Position numbers and translations under genes: made by a program
Notes under the pieces: model-generated
What the model saw: the letters and a program-made list of their open reading frames with translations, nothing else
Told to the model about the DNA's origin: nothing
Database searches by the model: none
In this document: positions 1 to 5,136 of the stretch, piece by piece
How the letters are laid out: each line of letters begins with the position of its first letter
How positions within the stretch are numbered: the first letter of the stretch is position 1
Source: Chitinophagaceae bacterium
Lineage (GTDB): Bacteria; Bacteroidota; Bacteroidia; Chitinophagales; Chitinophagaceae
Length of the DNA stretch: 8,998 bases
Direction of reading: 5' to 3'
Assembly (NCBI GenBank): GCA_025455205.1
Contig: JALOMZ010000045.1
Span: forward strand, 1 to 8,998

Positions 1-15
1 CTCTTGGGTGGACAT
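1..15 (-). CDS. Probable first codons of a gene downstream of the sigma factor (candidate FecR-type anti-sigma), cut by window edge
   Basis: On the minus strand an ATG at 15-13 opens a frame reading M-S-T-Q-E that runs off the window. It lies 84 bp beyond the sigma-factor stop, in the same orientation. In Bacteroidota, FecI-type ECF sigma genes are usually followed at this sort of distance by a FecR-like anti-sigma gene. The identification therefore rests on position only; five residues cannot identify a family. No clear Shine-Dalgarno sequence precedes the ATG. Confidence 0.35.
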
Positions 16-70
16 GGCAAAACAATCTTAGTGTGAGGAGATAATTCCTTCCAACTAAAGACACCTGATC

Positions 71-98
71 AAAAAAAAAGAGGGGGTGGGAGAGAAAA
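71..98. repeat. Polypurine tract with A9 homopolymer
   Basis: Positions 71-79 are nine consecutive A residues, followed by a G-rich run to 89 and then more A and G, so nearly every base from 71 to 98 is a purine. On the minus strand this is a pyrimidine tract with a T9 run just past the sigma stop. No stable hairpin precedes the T run, so it is not a standard intrinsic terminator, although the T9 could still promote RNA polymerase pausing between the two genes. Confidence 0.5.
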
Positions 99-99
99 A

Positions 100-693
100 T
101 TATTTCAGATAAAGCAGTACCGCGGCAGCAACCAGGAGGTCAATTTTATTCGTAATGTGTTGACGCACAGACCGTTGGGCCAATTTAAGGTACTCTTTTA
201 CTGTATACAGTGAGATGTTCAGTTCCCGGGCAATTTCTTCCTGCTTCTTGCCGGTTTGCCTGCTCAGGATATATACTTTCTTCTGCTGGGGTGGCAAACG
301 CTGTATGGCTTCCTCTATTATTTGACGGTATTCTTTTTCGATCACGTTGGTCTCTGCAGAGGCAGTTGTGCCCTCTGCTTTGTCCAACAATCTGCTCATG
401 GCCAGTTTTTCCACCGCCAGATCCCTTAAATAGTTGCTGCAGGTGTTTTTTGCTACGGTGCGCAACCAGCCATTGAAATATTGAATACCAGACAGTTCGG
501 TCCTTTTTTCCCAAACTTTCAGAAATACATCCTGCACAATTTCCTCAGCCTGCACCTCTGATCTTGTCAGGTACATGCCCAGTGAATAGATCTTGTTCCG
601 GTAATGGTCGAACAGTTGACGGAATGCCACTGCGTCGCCTTCGGCTACCCGCACCAGCAGGTCCTTCTCATTATGCAGCAGGCTTTCAGGCAA
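100..693 (-). CDS. RNA polymerase ECF sigma-70 factor, Bacteroidota FecI-like
   Basis: The protein is a 197-residue alternative sigma factor that would direct RNA polymerase to a small regulon, usually released from an anti-sigma in response to an envelope signal. Region 2 covers about residues 24-90, including EEIVQDVFLKVWEKR (50-64), which contacts core polymerase and the -10 element. Region 4 covers about 128-180, with the helix-turn-helix KKQEEIARELNISLYTVKEY. The C-terminus ends in a hydrophobic LLVAAAVLLYLK tail. The start is TTG at 693-691. An in-frame TGA lies immediately upstream, and AAGGAGG lies 8 nt before the TTG, which fixes the start; the first internal ATG (residue 40) would cut into region 2. 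A possible anti-sigma gene follows at 15. Family assignment is firm, but the signal and regulon are unknown. Confidence 0.93.
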   Translation of the reverse strand: MPESLLHNEKDLLVRVAEGDAVAFRQLFDHYRNKIYSLGMYLTRSEVQAEEIVQDVFLKVWEKRTELSGIQYFNGWLRTVAKNTCSNYLRDLAVEKLAMSRLLDKAEGTTASAETNVIEKEYRQIIEEAIQRLPPQQKKVYILSRQTGKKQEEIARELNISLYTVKEYLKLAQRSVRQHITNKIDLLVAAAVLLYLK

Positions 694-710
694 TCAATGG
701 TCCTCCTTCA
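694..710 (-). promoter_or_regulatory. Strong Shine-Dalgarno supporting the TTG start of the sigma gene
   Basis: Read on the minus strand, the sequence is AAGGAGG, then ACCATTGA, then TTG. The purine block is a near-perfect anti-Shine-Dalgarno match with an 8-nt spacer. It is notable because most other genes in the window have weak or no SD, and it decides the non-ATG start. Confidence 0.7.
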
Positions 711-715
711 ATAGG

Positions 716-748
716 CAAAGTTGAACCAAATCTAAGATTCCTGCCAAA
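716..748 (-). promoter_or_regulatory. Candidate Bacteroidota-type promoter of the sigma gene
   Basis: On the minus strand TTTG (748-745) is followed after 21 nt by CAACTTTG (723-716). This matches the Bacteroidota -33/-7 pattern TTTG ... TANNTTTG with one mismatch. The -7 element ends 22 nt before the TTG start. A second, exact -7 match, TAGATTTG (734-727), lies just upstream but has a poorer -33 partner. Which one is used cannot be decided by reading. Confidence 0.45.
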
Positions 749-841
749 TTCAACCTTTTTATTATGCGGGATGTGGGAGGCTGCTCCGGCGTGCCAGGTC
801 ACTGCCAAATACTGCGGAGGCAGGCCCTGGCCCGACATCTC

Positions 842-961
842 AAATCTGCGAAAGCCCCAAAGCCTTTCGCGTCGGCCGCAGCGCACCGAAAATGAGCAGC
901 ATGTCCGGCCAAGAAAACGGGAAGCGGAGGAAGAAGCTCCCCAACTGATTCTCGCAGATTT
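842..961. repeat. 10-bp inverted repeat (AAATCTGCGA / TCGCAGATTT) bracketing about 120 bp of non-coding DNA
   Basis: AAATCTGCGA at 842-851 has its exact reverse complement at 952-961. Just inside the left arm is a 7-bp hairpin, GCGAAAG (848-854) with CTTTCGC (864-870). A second small hairpin, TGATC-aagg-GATCA, overlaps the right end at 962-975. No gene is visible in 694-1051, so the element occupies much of this gap between two same-strand genes. Sequences of the ATCTGCGA type recur in intergenic regions of many Bacteroidota as far as I recall, so this may be a degenerate dispersed repeat; that link is inference. Confidence 0.4.
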
Positions 962-1051
962 TGATCAAGGGATCATAATCATTAATAGTGGTGAAGTCCA
1001 CTCATTGGATTTGCATTTGCCCGAATAGCGCATTGAGCCGTCCTGCCCACA

Positions 1052-1582
1052 TCATTGGTAGTGGTTCCGCAGAAAGATCAGATTTTCCGATTTACCATGA
1101 ATCGGGATGGTTAATTTCTTCTTACGGCCCAATCCTTTCGCCGTTCCTACAAGGCTCCCGATGGCTAAGCCGTAAATGGCACCGGCGCCAACCTCCTGCA
1201 GGCTTGCCCCTGAGTTATCAGCGCTGCTCACAAAACCACCCACGCCGTCCACAGCACCTTCCGCAACCGATCGGCCAAATTTCTTCTTTTCGTACACAAT
1301 GGCTGCCCGTATGTATTCCACTTCTATCTTATGATAATTGCCCACTGGCCGGATGAAATACGCCGACAACTTAAGCGGGCTGTTAAACGGGGCTGCATCT
1401 AATACAATATAATCAAGGGTAATGTCAACAACCCGGCCTTCTATAGACAATGCATCTTTTGCAACGATCACGATATTCGGACGATTATTTTCCTTCCGTA
1501 CCTGGACAGAATCCTGCGCGCTGGAAAAAGCGGTAATGGCAAGGGCCATCATCGCCCATGTGAGTTTGATGCGTGTGTTCAT
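1052..1582 (-). CDS. Secreted hypothetical protein with glycine-zipper-like segment
   Basis: The product is a 176-residue exported protein of unknown function. The start chosen is ATG at 1582-1580 because it places a signal peptide at the N-terminus (residues 1 to about 23: basic MNTRIK, hydrophobic core, then FSSAQ as a likely cleavage site). An upstream in-frame ATG at 1660 would bury this signal. Residues about 38-70 (IVIVAKDALSIEGRVVDITL...) look like short beta strands resembling small barrel folds. Residues about 125-150 form a Gly/Ala-rich stretch, GAGAIYGLAIGSLVGTAKG, of glycine-zipper character that could pack against a membrane. A basic GRKKK and a final beta-like tail follow. It is divergent from the cupin gene. 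No family name is recognised; envelope location is well supported, function is not. Confidence 0.75.
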   Translation of the reverse strand: MNTRIKLTWAMMALAITAFSSAQDSVQVRKENNRPNIVIVAKDALSIEGRVVDITLDYIVLDAAPFNSPLKLSAYFIRPVGNYHKIEVEYIRAAIVYEKKKFGRSVAEGAVDGVGGFVSSADNSGASLQEVGAGAIYGLAIGSLVGTAKGLGRKKKLTIPIHGKSENLIFLRNHYQ

Positions 1583-1651
1583 CGATGATAAAAATAATAC
1601 ATGAATCCAATCTTTCAAGTGCCTGTCAGCCCCTTTCAAAGCATTTTGGCG

Positions 1652-1714
1652 ATCCGCCATTTTGCCTGCCCGGATGCATTACTGGCGGATAATAATGACG
1701 CCCAATCGGCGGAT
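1652..1714. repeat. Three GGCGGAT heptamers in the divergent intergenic region
   Basis: GGCGGAT occurs at 1684-1690 and 1708-1714 on the plus strand and at 1658-1652 on the minus strand. The first lies in a TGGCG-atc-CGCCA palindrome and the last in a CCAATC-ggcg-GATTGG hairpin (1702-1717). The cluster sits between the divergent genes starting at 1582 and 1830 and could be an operator array or chance GC-rich repetition. The rest of 1583-1829 holds no gene I can support. Confidence 0.35.
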
Positions 1715-1799
1715 TGGTACGCCCAAAAAAGCTCAGTTACCAACCTGAAGCAAGCCAGCGTTTATGATCACAAGCACAAAACAGCCCGTCACCGGCCGG

Positions 1800-1807
1800 T
1801 AACTTTG
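1800..1807 (+). promoter_or_regulatory. Exact -7 promoter element TAACTTTG for the cupin gene
   Basis: TAACTTTG is an exact match to the Bacteroidota -7 consensus TANNTTTG and ends 22 nt before the cupin ATG. That would give a leader of roughly 15 nt. I see no good TTTG at the expected -33 position, so the upstream half is weak. Confidence 0.55.
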
Positions 1808-1829
1808 TTGCTGTAAAACCTGATCCGTC

Positions 1830-2156
1830 ATGAGTAATTCCACCGATAATGCGAAGCCCTTTGTAGCTGCCAGCAGCATTGACTATGCCAGCGGCGCCGT
1901 GGTAAGCAAAACGATATTGAAAAATGCGGCAGGCAATATCAGCCTGTTTGCCTTTGATGCCGGCGAAGGCCTGGCCGAACACAGCTCGCCGCATGCCGCC
2001 CTGGTACAGGTGCTGGATGGCGAAGCCGAAATAACCATTGGCGGCCTGCCGCATATGCTGCATGCCGGCGAATGCCTGCTGATGCCCGCGAATGTTCCGC
2101 ATGCGCTGAAAGCCACACAGGCTTTCAAAATGATGCTGACCATGATCAAGGGATGA
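1830..2156 (+). CDS. Small single-domain cupin protein
   Basis: The protein has 108 residues and is almost entirely one cupin beta-barrel. Motif 1 is around residues 45-64 (G45, H51, H55, G64 in GEGLAEHSSPHAALVQVLDG). Motif 2 is around 80-91 (G80, P86, P90, H91 in GECLLMPANVPHAL). H51, H55 and H91 are the likely metal ligands, but the usual motif-1 glutamate is replaced (Q60 lies in that area), so metal binding may be altered. There is no signal peptide, so it is probably cytoplasmic. Short cupins of this type (KTILKNAAGNISLFAFD... ending FKMMLTMIK) are common in Bacteroidota and mostly uncharacterised; roles proposed for relatives include small-molecule binding, isomerisation or dioxygenation. 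The gene is 89 bp upstream of the amine oxidase on the same strand, possibly the same transcript. Confidence 0.9.
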   Translation: MSNSTDNAKPFVAASSIDYASGAVVSKTILKNAAGNISLFAFDAGEGLAEHSSPHAALVQVLDGEAEITIGGLPHMLHAGECLLMPANVPHALKATQAFKMMLTMIKG

Positions 2157-2245
2157 TCGTTCTCCTCCCAATTCGGGGCAAGCCGTTGCCGGCAGAGGGA
2201 TCCGTCACATGCCATAATCCCTGAATTCCTCACTTTTGCCTCACC

Positions 2246-3295
2246 ATGTCAACCAACAACGTGATCATTGTGGGCGGCGGCCTCAGCGGCCTGACCCTGG
2301 CTTACCTGCTCCAAAAGAAAAATATCAGCACCACCCTGTTGGAAGCCTCTAACCGGCTGGGTGGCCGCATTGAAACCGTGCAGGCACCACTGGGCACCCC
2401 GCTGGAAATGGGTGCCACCTGGTTTGCAGACCAGCACTTCTACCTGATGACCCTGGTACGCGAACTGGGCCTGCAGCCCTTTCCGCAGTATGCGGAAGGC
2501 ATCGCCCTGTTCCAGACCAAATCGTTTGAACCGCCGCAGCAGTTCTATGTACCCGAATCGGAACAACCCTCCTACCGGCTGGCAGGCGGTACTCAAATGG
2601 TCATAGATACACTGGCAGAAAAGTTAGCGGGTACCGATATACGACTGGAGGCAAAAGTGACTGCCATACAGGCTGCCGCAAACGGCATCGAAGCTGTACT
2701 GGCCGATGGATCGGCACTGCAAGCCGGCAGGGCTGTAGTATGCATACCCCCGCAACTGGCAGCCACCTCCATTCAATTCTCGCCGACACTTCCTGATTCC
2801 ATCCTCCAACTGCTGCCCGCCGTTCAAACCTGGATGGCCGGGTCTGTGAAGTTTGCCATCGAATACGCCACGCCTTTCTGGCGAAACAAGGGCTTTTCGG
2901 GCATGCTGTACAGCCATGCCGGCATCATCATGGAAATGTATGATCACTGCAGTAAGGAAGAAGACAGGTATGGCTTTACCGGTTTCCTCAATGGTGGCGC
3001 AGCCCAATACAGCCAGGAGGTACGCCGGGAATACGCACTGCGCCAGCTGGGCGACCTCCTGCGCGAAGAAGCATTGCATCCCAGTGCCTATCACGACAAG
3101 CTATGGACCGGTGCGTTCATAGCCGATGACAACCCTGTGATTCTCCGGCCGCACCAAAACAACGGTCACCCATTACTGCAGCAAGCGTATATGAACGGTG
3201 CCCTGCATTTTGCCACCACCGAAACCGCCACTGCTCATCCAGGATATATGGACGGCGCCGTGGAAGCTGCCATGCGGGTGGCAGCCTGTATTTGA
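2246..3295 (+). CDS. Short flavin amine-oxidase-family FAD-dependent oxidoreductase
   Basis: The 349-residue protein belongs to the FAD-dependent amine oxidase (MAO-like) superfamily, which oxidises amines or related C-N/C-C bonds with O2. The N-terminal Rossmann dinucleotide site is GGGLSG (10-15), with acidic E33 for the ribose, followed by the GG doublet in NRLGGRIE (36-43). GATWFADQH follows the flavin motif. The segment GSVKFAIEYATPFWRNKGFSG corresponds to the conserved PFW region of MAO enzymes. The C-terminus ATTETATAHPGYMDGAVEA is the second FAD-binding motif. Typical members have 430-520 residues, so this is a compact form. The cysteine that binds FAD covalently in mitochondrial MAO has no counterpart (WTGAFIADDN lies there), so FAD is probably non-covalent. 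It ends with tandem stops TGA TAA. Substrate unknown; cytoplasmic. Confidence 0.9.
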   Translation: MSTNNVIIVGGGLSGLTLAYLLQKKNISTTLLEASNRLGGRIETVQAPLGTPLEMGATWFADQHFYLMTLVRELGLQPFPQYAEGIALFQTKSFEPPQQFYVPESEQPSYRLAGGTQMVIDTLAEKLAGTDIRLEAKVTAIQAAANGIEAVLADGSALQAGRAVVCIPPQLAATSIQFSPTLPDSILQLLPAVQTWMAGSVKFAIEYATPFWRNKGFSGMLYSHAGIIMEMYDHCSKEEDRYGFTGFLNGGAAQYSQEVRREYALRQLGDLLREEALHPSAYHDKLWTGAFIADDNPVILRPHQNNGHPLLQQAYMNGALHFATTETATAHPGYMDGAVEAAMRVAACI

Positions 3296-3334
3296 TAAGT
3301 GCTCCAGGTAAAATTTGGGCTGCATAATGCACAT

Positions 3335-3342
3335 CCCCCCCC
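3335..3342 (+). repeat. C8 homopolymer in intergenic DNA
   Basis: Eight consecutive C residues lie 40 bp after the amine-oxidase stop, in a gap of 361 bp (3296-3656) that contains no gene I can support. Such tracts are prone to slippage, but here no reading frame depends on it. Confidence 0.6.
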
Positions 3343-3481
3343 TTTGCCGTCAATACCACCTGAAGACTGATTCCACCAGGGATTGTCTGCATTTTAGTAT
3401 TGATTTTTCGTAATGAATTCCCGGCCACCTAGTGCCAGGAAATCCCCGCAAGTATCGCCGGTTCGGCTCGGAAGGGGTGCC

Positions 3482-3508
3482 GTGACAATAGTCACCAGAG
3501 GCGGTGAC
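3482..3508 (+). promoter_or_regulatory. Alternating GTGAC/GTCAC arms: possible CRP/FNR-type operator or switching hairpin
   Basis: GTGAC at 3482-3486, GTCAC at 3491-3495 and GGTGAC at 3503-3508 form three complementary arms. Arm 2 can pair with arm 1 (5 bp, AATA loop) or with arm 3 (6 bp GTCACC/GGTGAC, AGAGGC loop), so the two hairpins are mutually exclusive. As DNA, 3482-3495 reads GTGA-N6-TCAC, the symmetric core recognised by CRP-family regulators in other phyla. It lies 162 bp upstream of the FadL-like start; TATCATTTG at 3512-3520 is a degenerate -7-like sequence just downstream. Function is inference. Confidence 0.35.
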
Positions 3509-3656
3509 GACTATCATTTGTCCCCGCACCATGCTGCTCAACCTTTACACCCTGTGTAATAAAACCTATTCTTTCATCAGCCTGTCAGCTGGAAGCAGTT
3601 TATCCGTAAATGGATGTTTGCTTCTCCATTCAGTCAGCCAGGCTCACTTCTGCACA

Positions 3657-4946
3657 ATGAAAAAACTAACTGCGTTCCTGATTGCATTCGGCACCATTAT
3701 GTTCGGTTATGCCCAGGTTGGCCATATCATGCAGGGTATTGGCGCCGTGAACACTTCTATGGGCGGTGCGGCCACTGGCCAGGCCATTGACCTCAGCGGC
3801 GCCATTTACTGGAATCCTGCAGGCATTGCGGCGTTCAAGGGAAAACAACTGTCAATAGATGCCGGTTTGTTCTTGTCTGCACCCAGCCTGTCCTCCACCG
3901 TTCCCACACCCGGAGGCCCCATGAGCGGCACCACCGAGGATGAAAGAGGTGCCTCTGTGATGCCGGCCATTGCCTATGGGTGGAATAAGAAAGATAGCAA
4001 GCACCATTTTGCCTTGTCTGCATTTGGCGTGAGCGGATTTGGTGTCTATTTCCCCGAAAACATGAGCAACCCCATCAATATGCCTCAAAGCATGGGTGGA
4101 TTCGGCACCATTCGGAGTGATTATATGCTCATGCAAGTAGGCTTCACTTATGCTTACGAATTATCGGACAAATGGTCCGTGGGCATTCAACCCTTGTTGA
4201 ACTGGTCGGCCCTGCAACTGGAACCCAACCCACTGGCGTCACCAAGTATGACAAAAGGCTATCCCAAAACCGATAAAGCCAGCGCCTTTGGTGCAGGAGC
4301 ACAAATTGGCCTCTACTATAATTCCGGAAACGGCTTCAAAGCTGGCCTCTCTTACAAAACGCAGCAGTATTTCAACGAATTCACATTGAAGAACCAATAC
4401 CTCGATGGAAGCGCCGCCCCGGATACCAAATTTACCATGAACTACCCGGCCATTTTCTCCGCCGGGCTGGGCTATTCAACAAAGCAATTAGACATAGCTG
4501 CAGATTATAGAATGGTGAATTATGAAAGCACAGATGGCTTCAGTGAAGAAGGATGGACCAGCACGGCCAGTGTGAAAGGATTTGGCTGGAAAAACATTTC
4601 AGTGGTGTCGGCTGGTATTCAATACAAGGGATTTGAAAAAGTTCCGATCAGGGTTGGCTACACCTATAGCAGTAACCCCATTTCCAGCGAACTTGCCTTT
4701 TTCTCCGTACCTGCCACGGCCATCATTAAGCATGCTTTCCAGATTGGCACAGGTTTTCAGCTGGGCGCTAAGGGCAGGATCAACCTTACCTACCACCATG
4801 GCACCAGTTCGGGCGAAACCAGTGGTCCTTTGTGTAATCCTATGATGATCAGCCCGTCAAATCCCTATGGAGCTATTCCCGGATCAAGGGTGGCTTATGA
4901 CATGAGTACGGATTTGTTCCTGCTGGGTTATCATATTGATTTCTGA
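3657..4946 (+). CDS. OmpP1/FadL-family outer-membrane hydrophobic-compound channel
   Basis: The 429-residue outer-membrane beta-barrel is expected to let long-chain fatty acids or other hydrophobic molecules across the outer membrane. ATG at 3657 was chosen because it gives a standard signal peptide MKKLTAFLIAFGTIMFGYAQ; the open frame continues upstream, but that stretch is not signal-like. The mature protein begins with the N-terminal hatch region VGHIMQGIGAVNTSMGGAAT and carries the diagnostic YWNPAGIAAF (NPAG at 53-56). The rest alternates aromatic and small residues in amphipathic strands (for example YELSDKWSVGIQPLLNW, GFKAGLSYKTQQYF, IRVGYTYSS). It ends in LLGYHIDF, with the terminal phenylalanine typical of barrel insertion by BAM. 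The length fits the family (about 400-500). The actual substrate is not shown. It ends just before a strong hairpin and is probably monocistronic. Confidence 0.92.
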   Translation: MKKLTAFLIAFGTIMFGYAQVGHIMQGIGAVNTSMGGAATGQAIDLSGAIYWNPAGIAAFKGKQLSIDAGLFLSAPSLSSTVPTPGGPMSGTTEDERGASVMPAIAYGWNKKDSKHHFALSAFGVSGFGVYFPENMSNPINMPQSMGGFGTIRSDYMLMQVGFTYAYELSDKWSVGIQPLLNWSALQLEPNPLASPSMTKGYPKTDKASAFGAGAQIGLYYNSGNGFKAGLSYKTQQYFNEFTLKNQYLDGSAAPDTKFTMNYPAIFSAGLGYSTKQLDIAADYRMVNYESTDGFSEEGWTSTASVKGFGWKNISVVSAGIQYKGFEKVPIRVGYTYSSNPISSELAFFSVPATAIIKHAFQIGTGFQLGAKGRINLTYHHGTSSGETSGPLCNPMMISPSNPYGAIPGSRVAYDMSTDLFLLGYHIDF

Positions 4947-4962
4947 CAACAGAAAAATTTCA

Positions 4963-5001
4963 ACAAATGGGATGCAGGCATATCGCGTGCATCCCATTTG
5001 T
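4963..5001. terminator. 14-bp perfect hairpin, bidirectional terminator between convergent genes
   Basis: ACAAATGGGATGCA (4963-4976) pairs perfectly with TGCATCCCATTTGT (4988-5001) around an 11-nt loop. It lies 16 bp past the FadL-like stop and 135 bp past the stop of the convergent WG-repeat gene. On the minus strand it is followed by TTGAAATTTTTC, a usable T-tract. On the plus strand the only T-rich part is the end of the stem. It therefore fits best as a minus-strand terminator that also serves the plus-strand gene. Confidence 0.65.
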
Positions 5002-5136
5002 ACAAGGAGAGGAAAGGTTTGATGGATCAAGCCGTTCACCTGGCCCGGCAATCGTCATATGCGTTGGCGAAAACGCATTGATGATCTGTCATTCGCCCAC
5101 CAATTCCGTAGAGCGTTTTGATAAAGGCCATCAGTA

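Noticed and set aside
962..973. 12-mer TGATCAAGGGAT also found at the 3' end of the cupin gene (near 2142)
   Set aside because: The second copy simply encodes the last cupin codons; flanks do not match, so it is most likely coincidence.
987..1002. AGTGG-tgaagt-CCACT hairpin as the terminator of the 1052-1582 gene
   Set aside because: Only five pairs and no T-tract on the minus strand.
564..1028. Plus-strand open frame of 154 codons across the sigma start and the following gap
   Set aside because: It overlaps the well-supported sigma gene antisense, is rich in Pro/Arg with no domain pattern, and lacks the codon bias of real genes here.
1589..1596. TATTTTTA (minus strand) as a -7 element for the secreted protein gene
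   Set aside because: It ends only 6 nt before the start codon, leaving almost no leader, and matches the consensus imperfectly.
2231..2238. CACTTTTG as a -7 element for the amine oxidase
   Set aside because: First consensus base is wrong and the start codon is only 7 nt away, which would imply a leaderless message.
3457..3467. GCCG-gtt-CGGC mini hairpin as a terminator for the amine oxidase gene
   Set aside because: Four base pairs, no T-run, and more than 160 bp from the stop.
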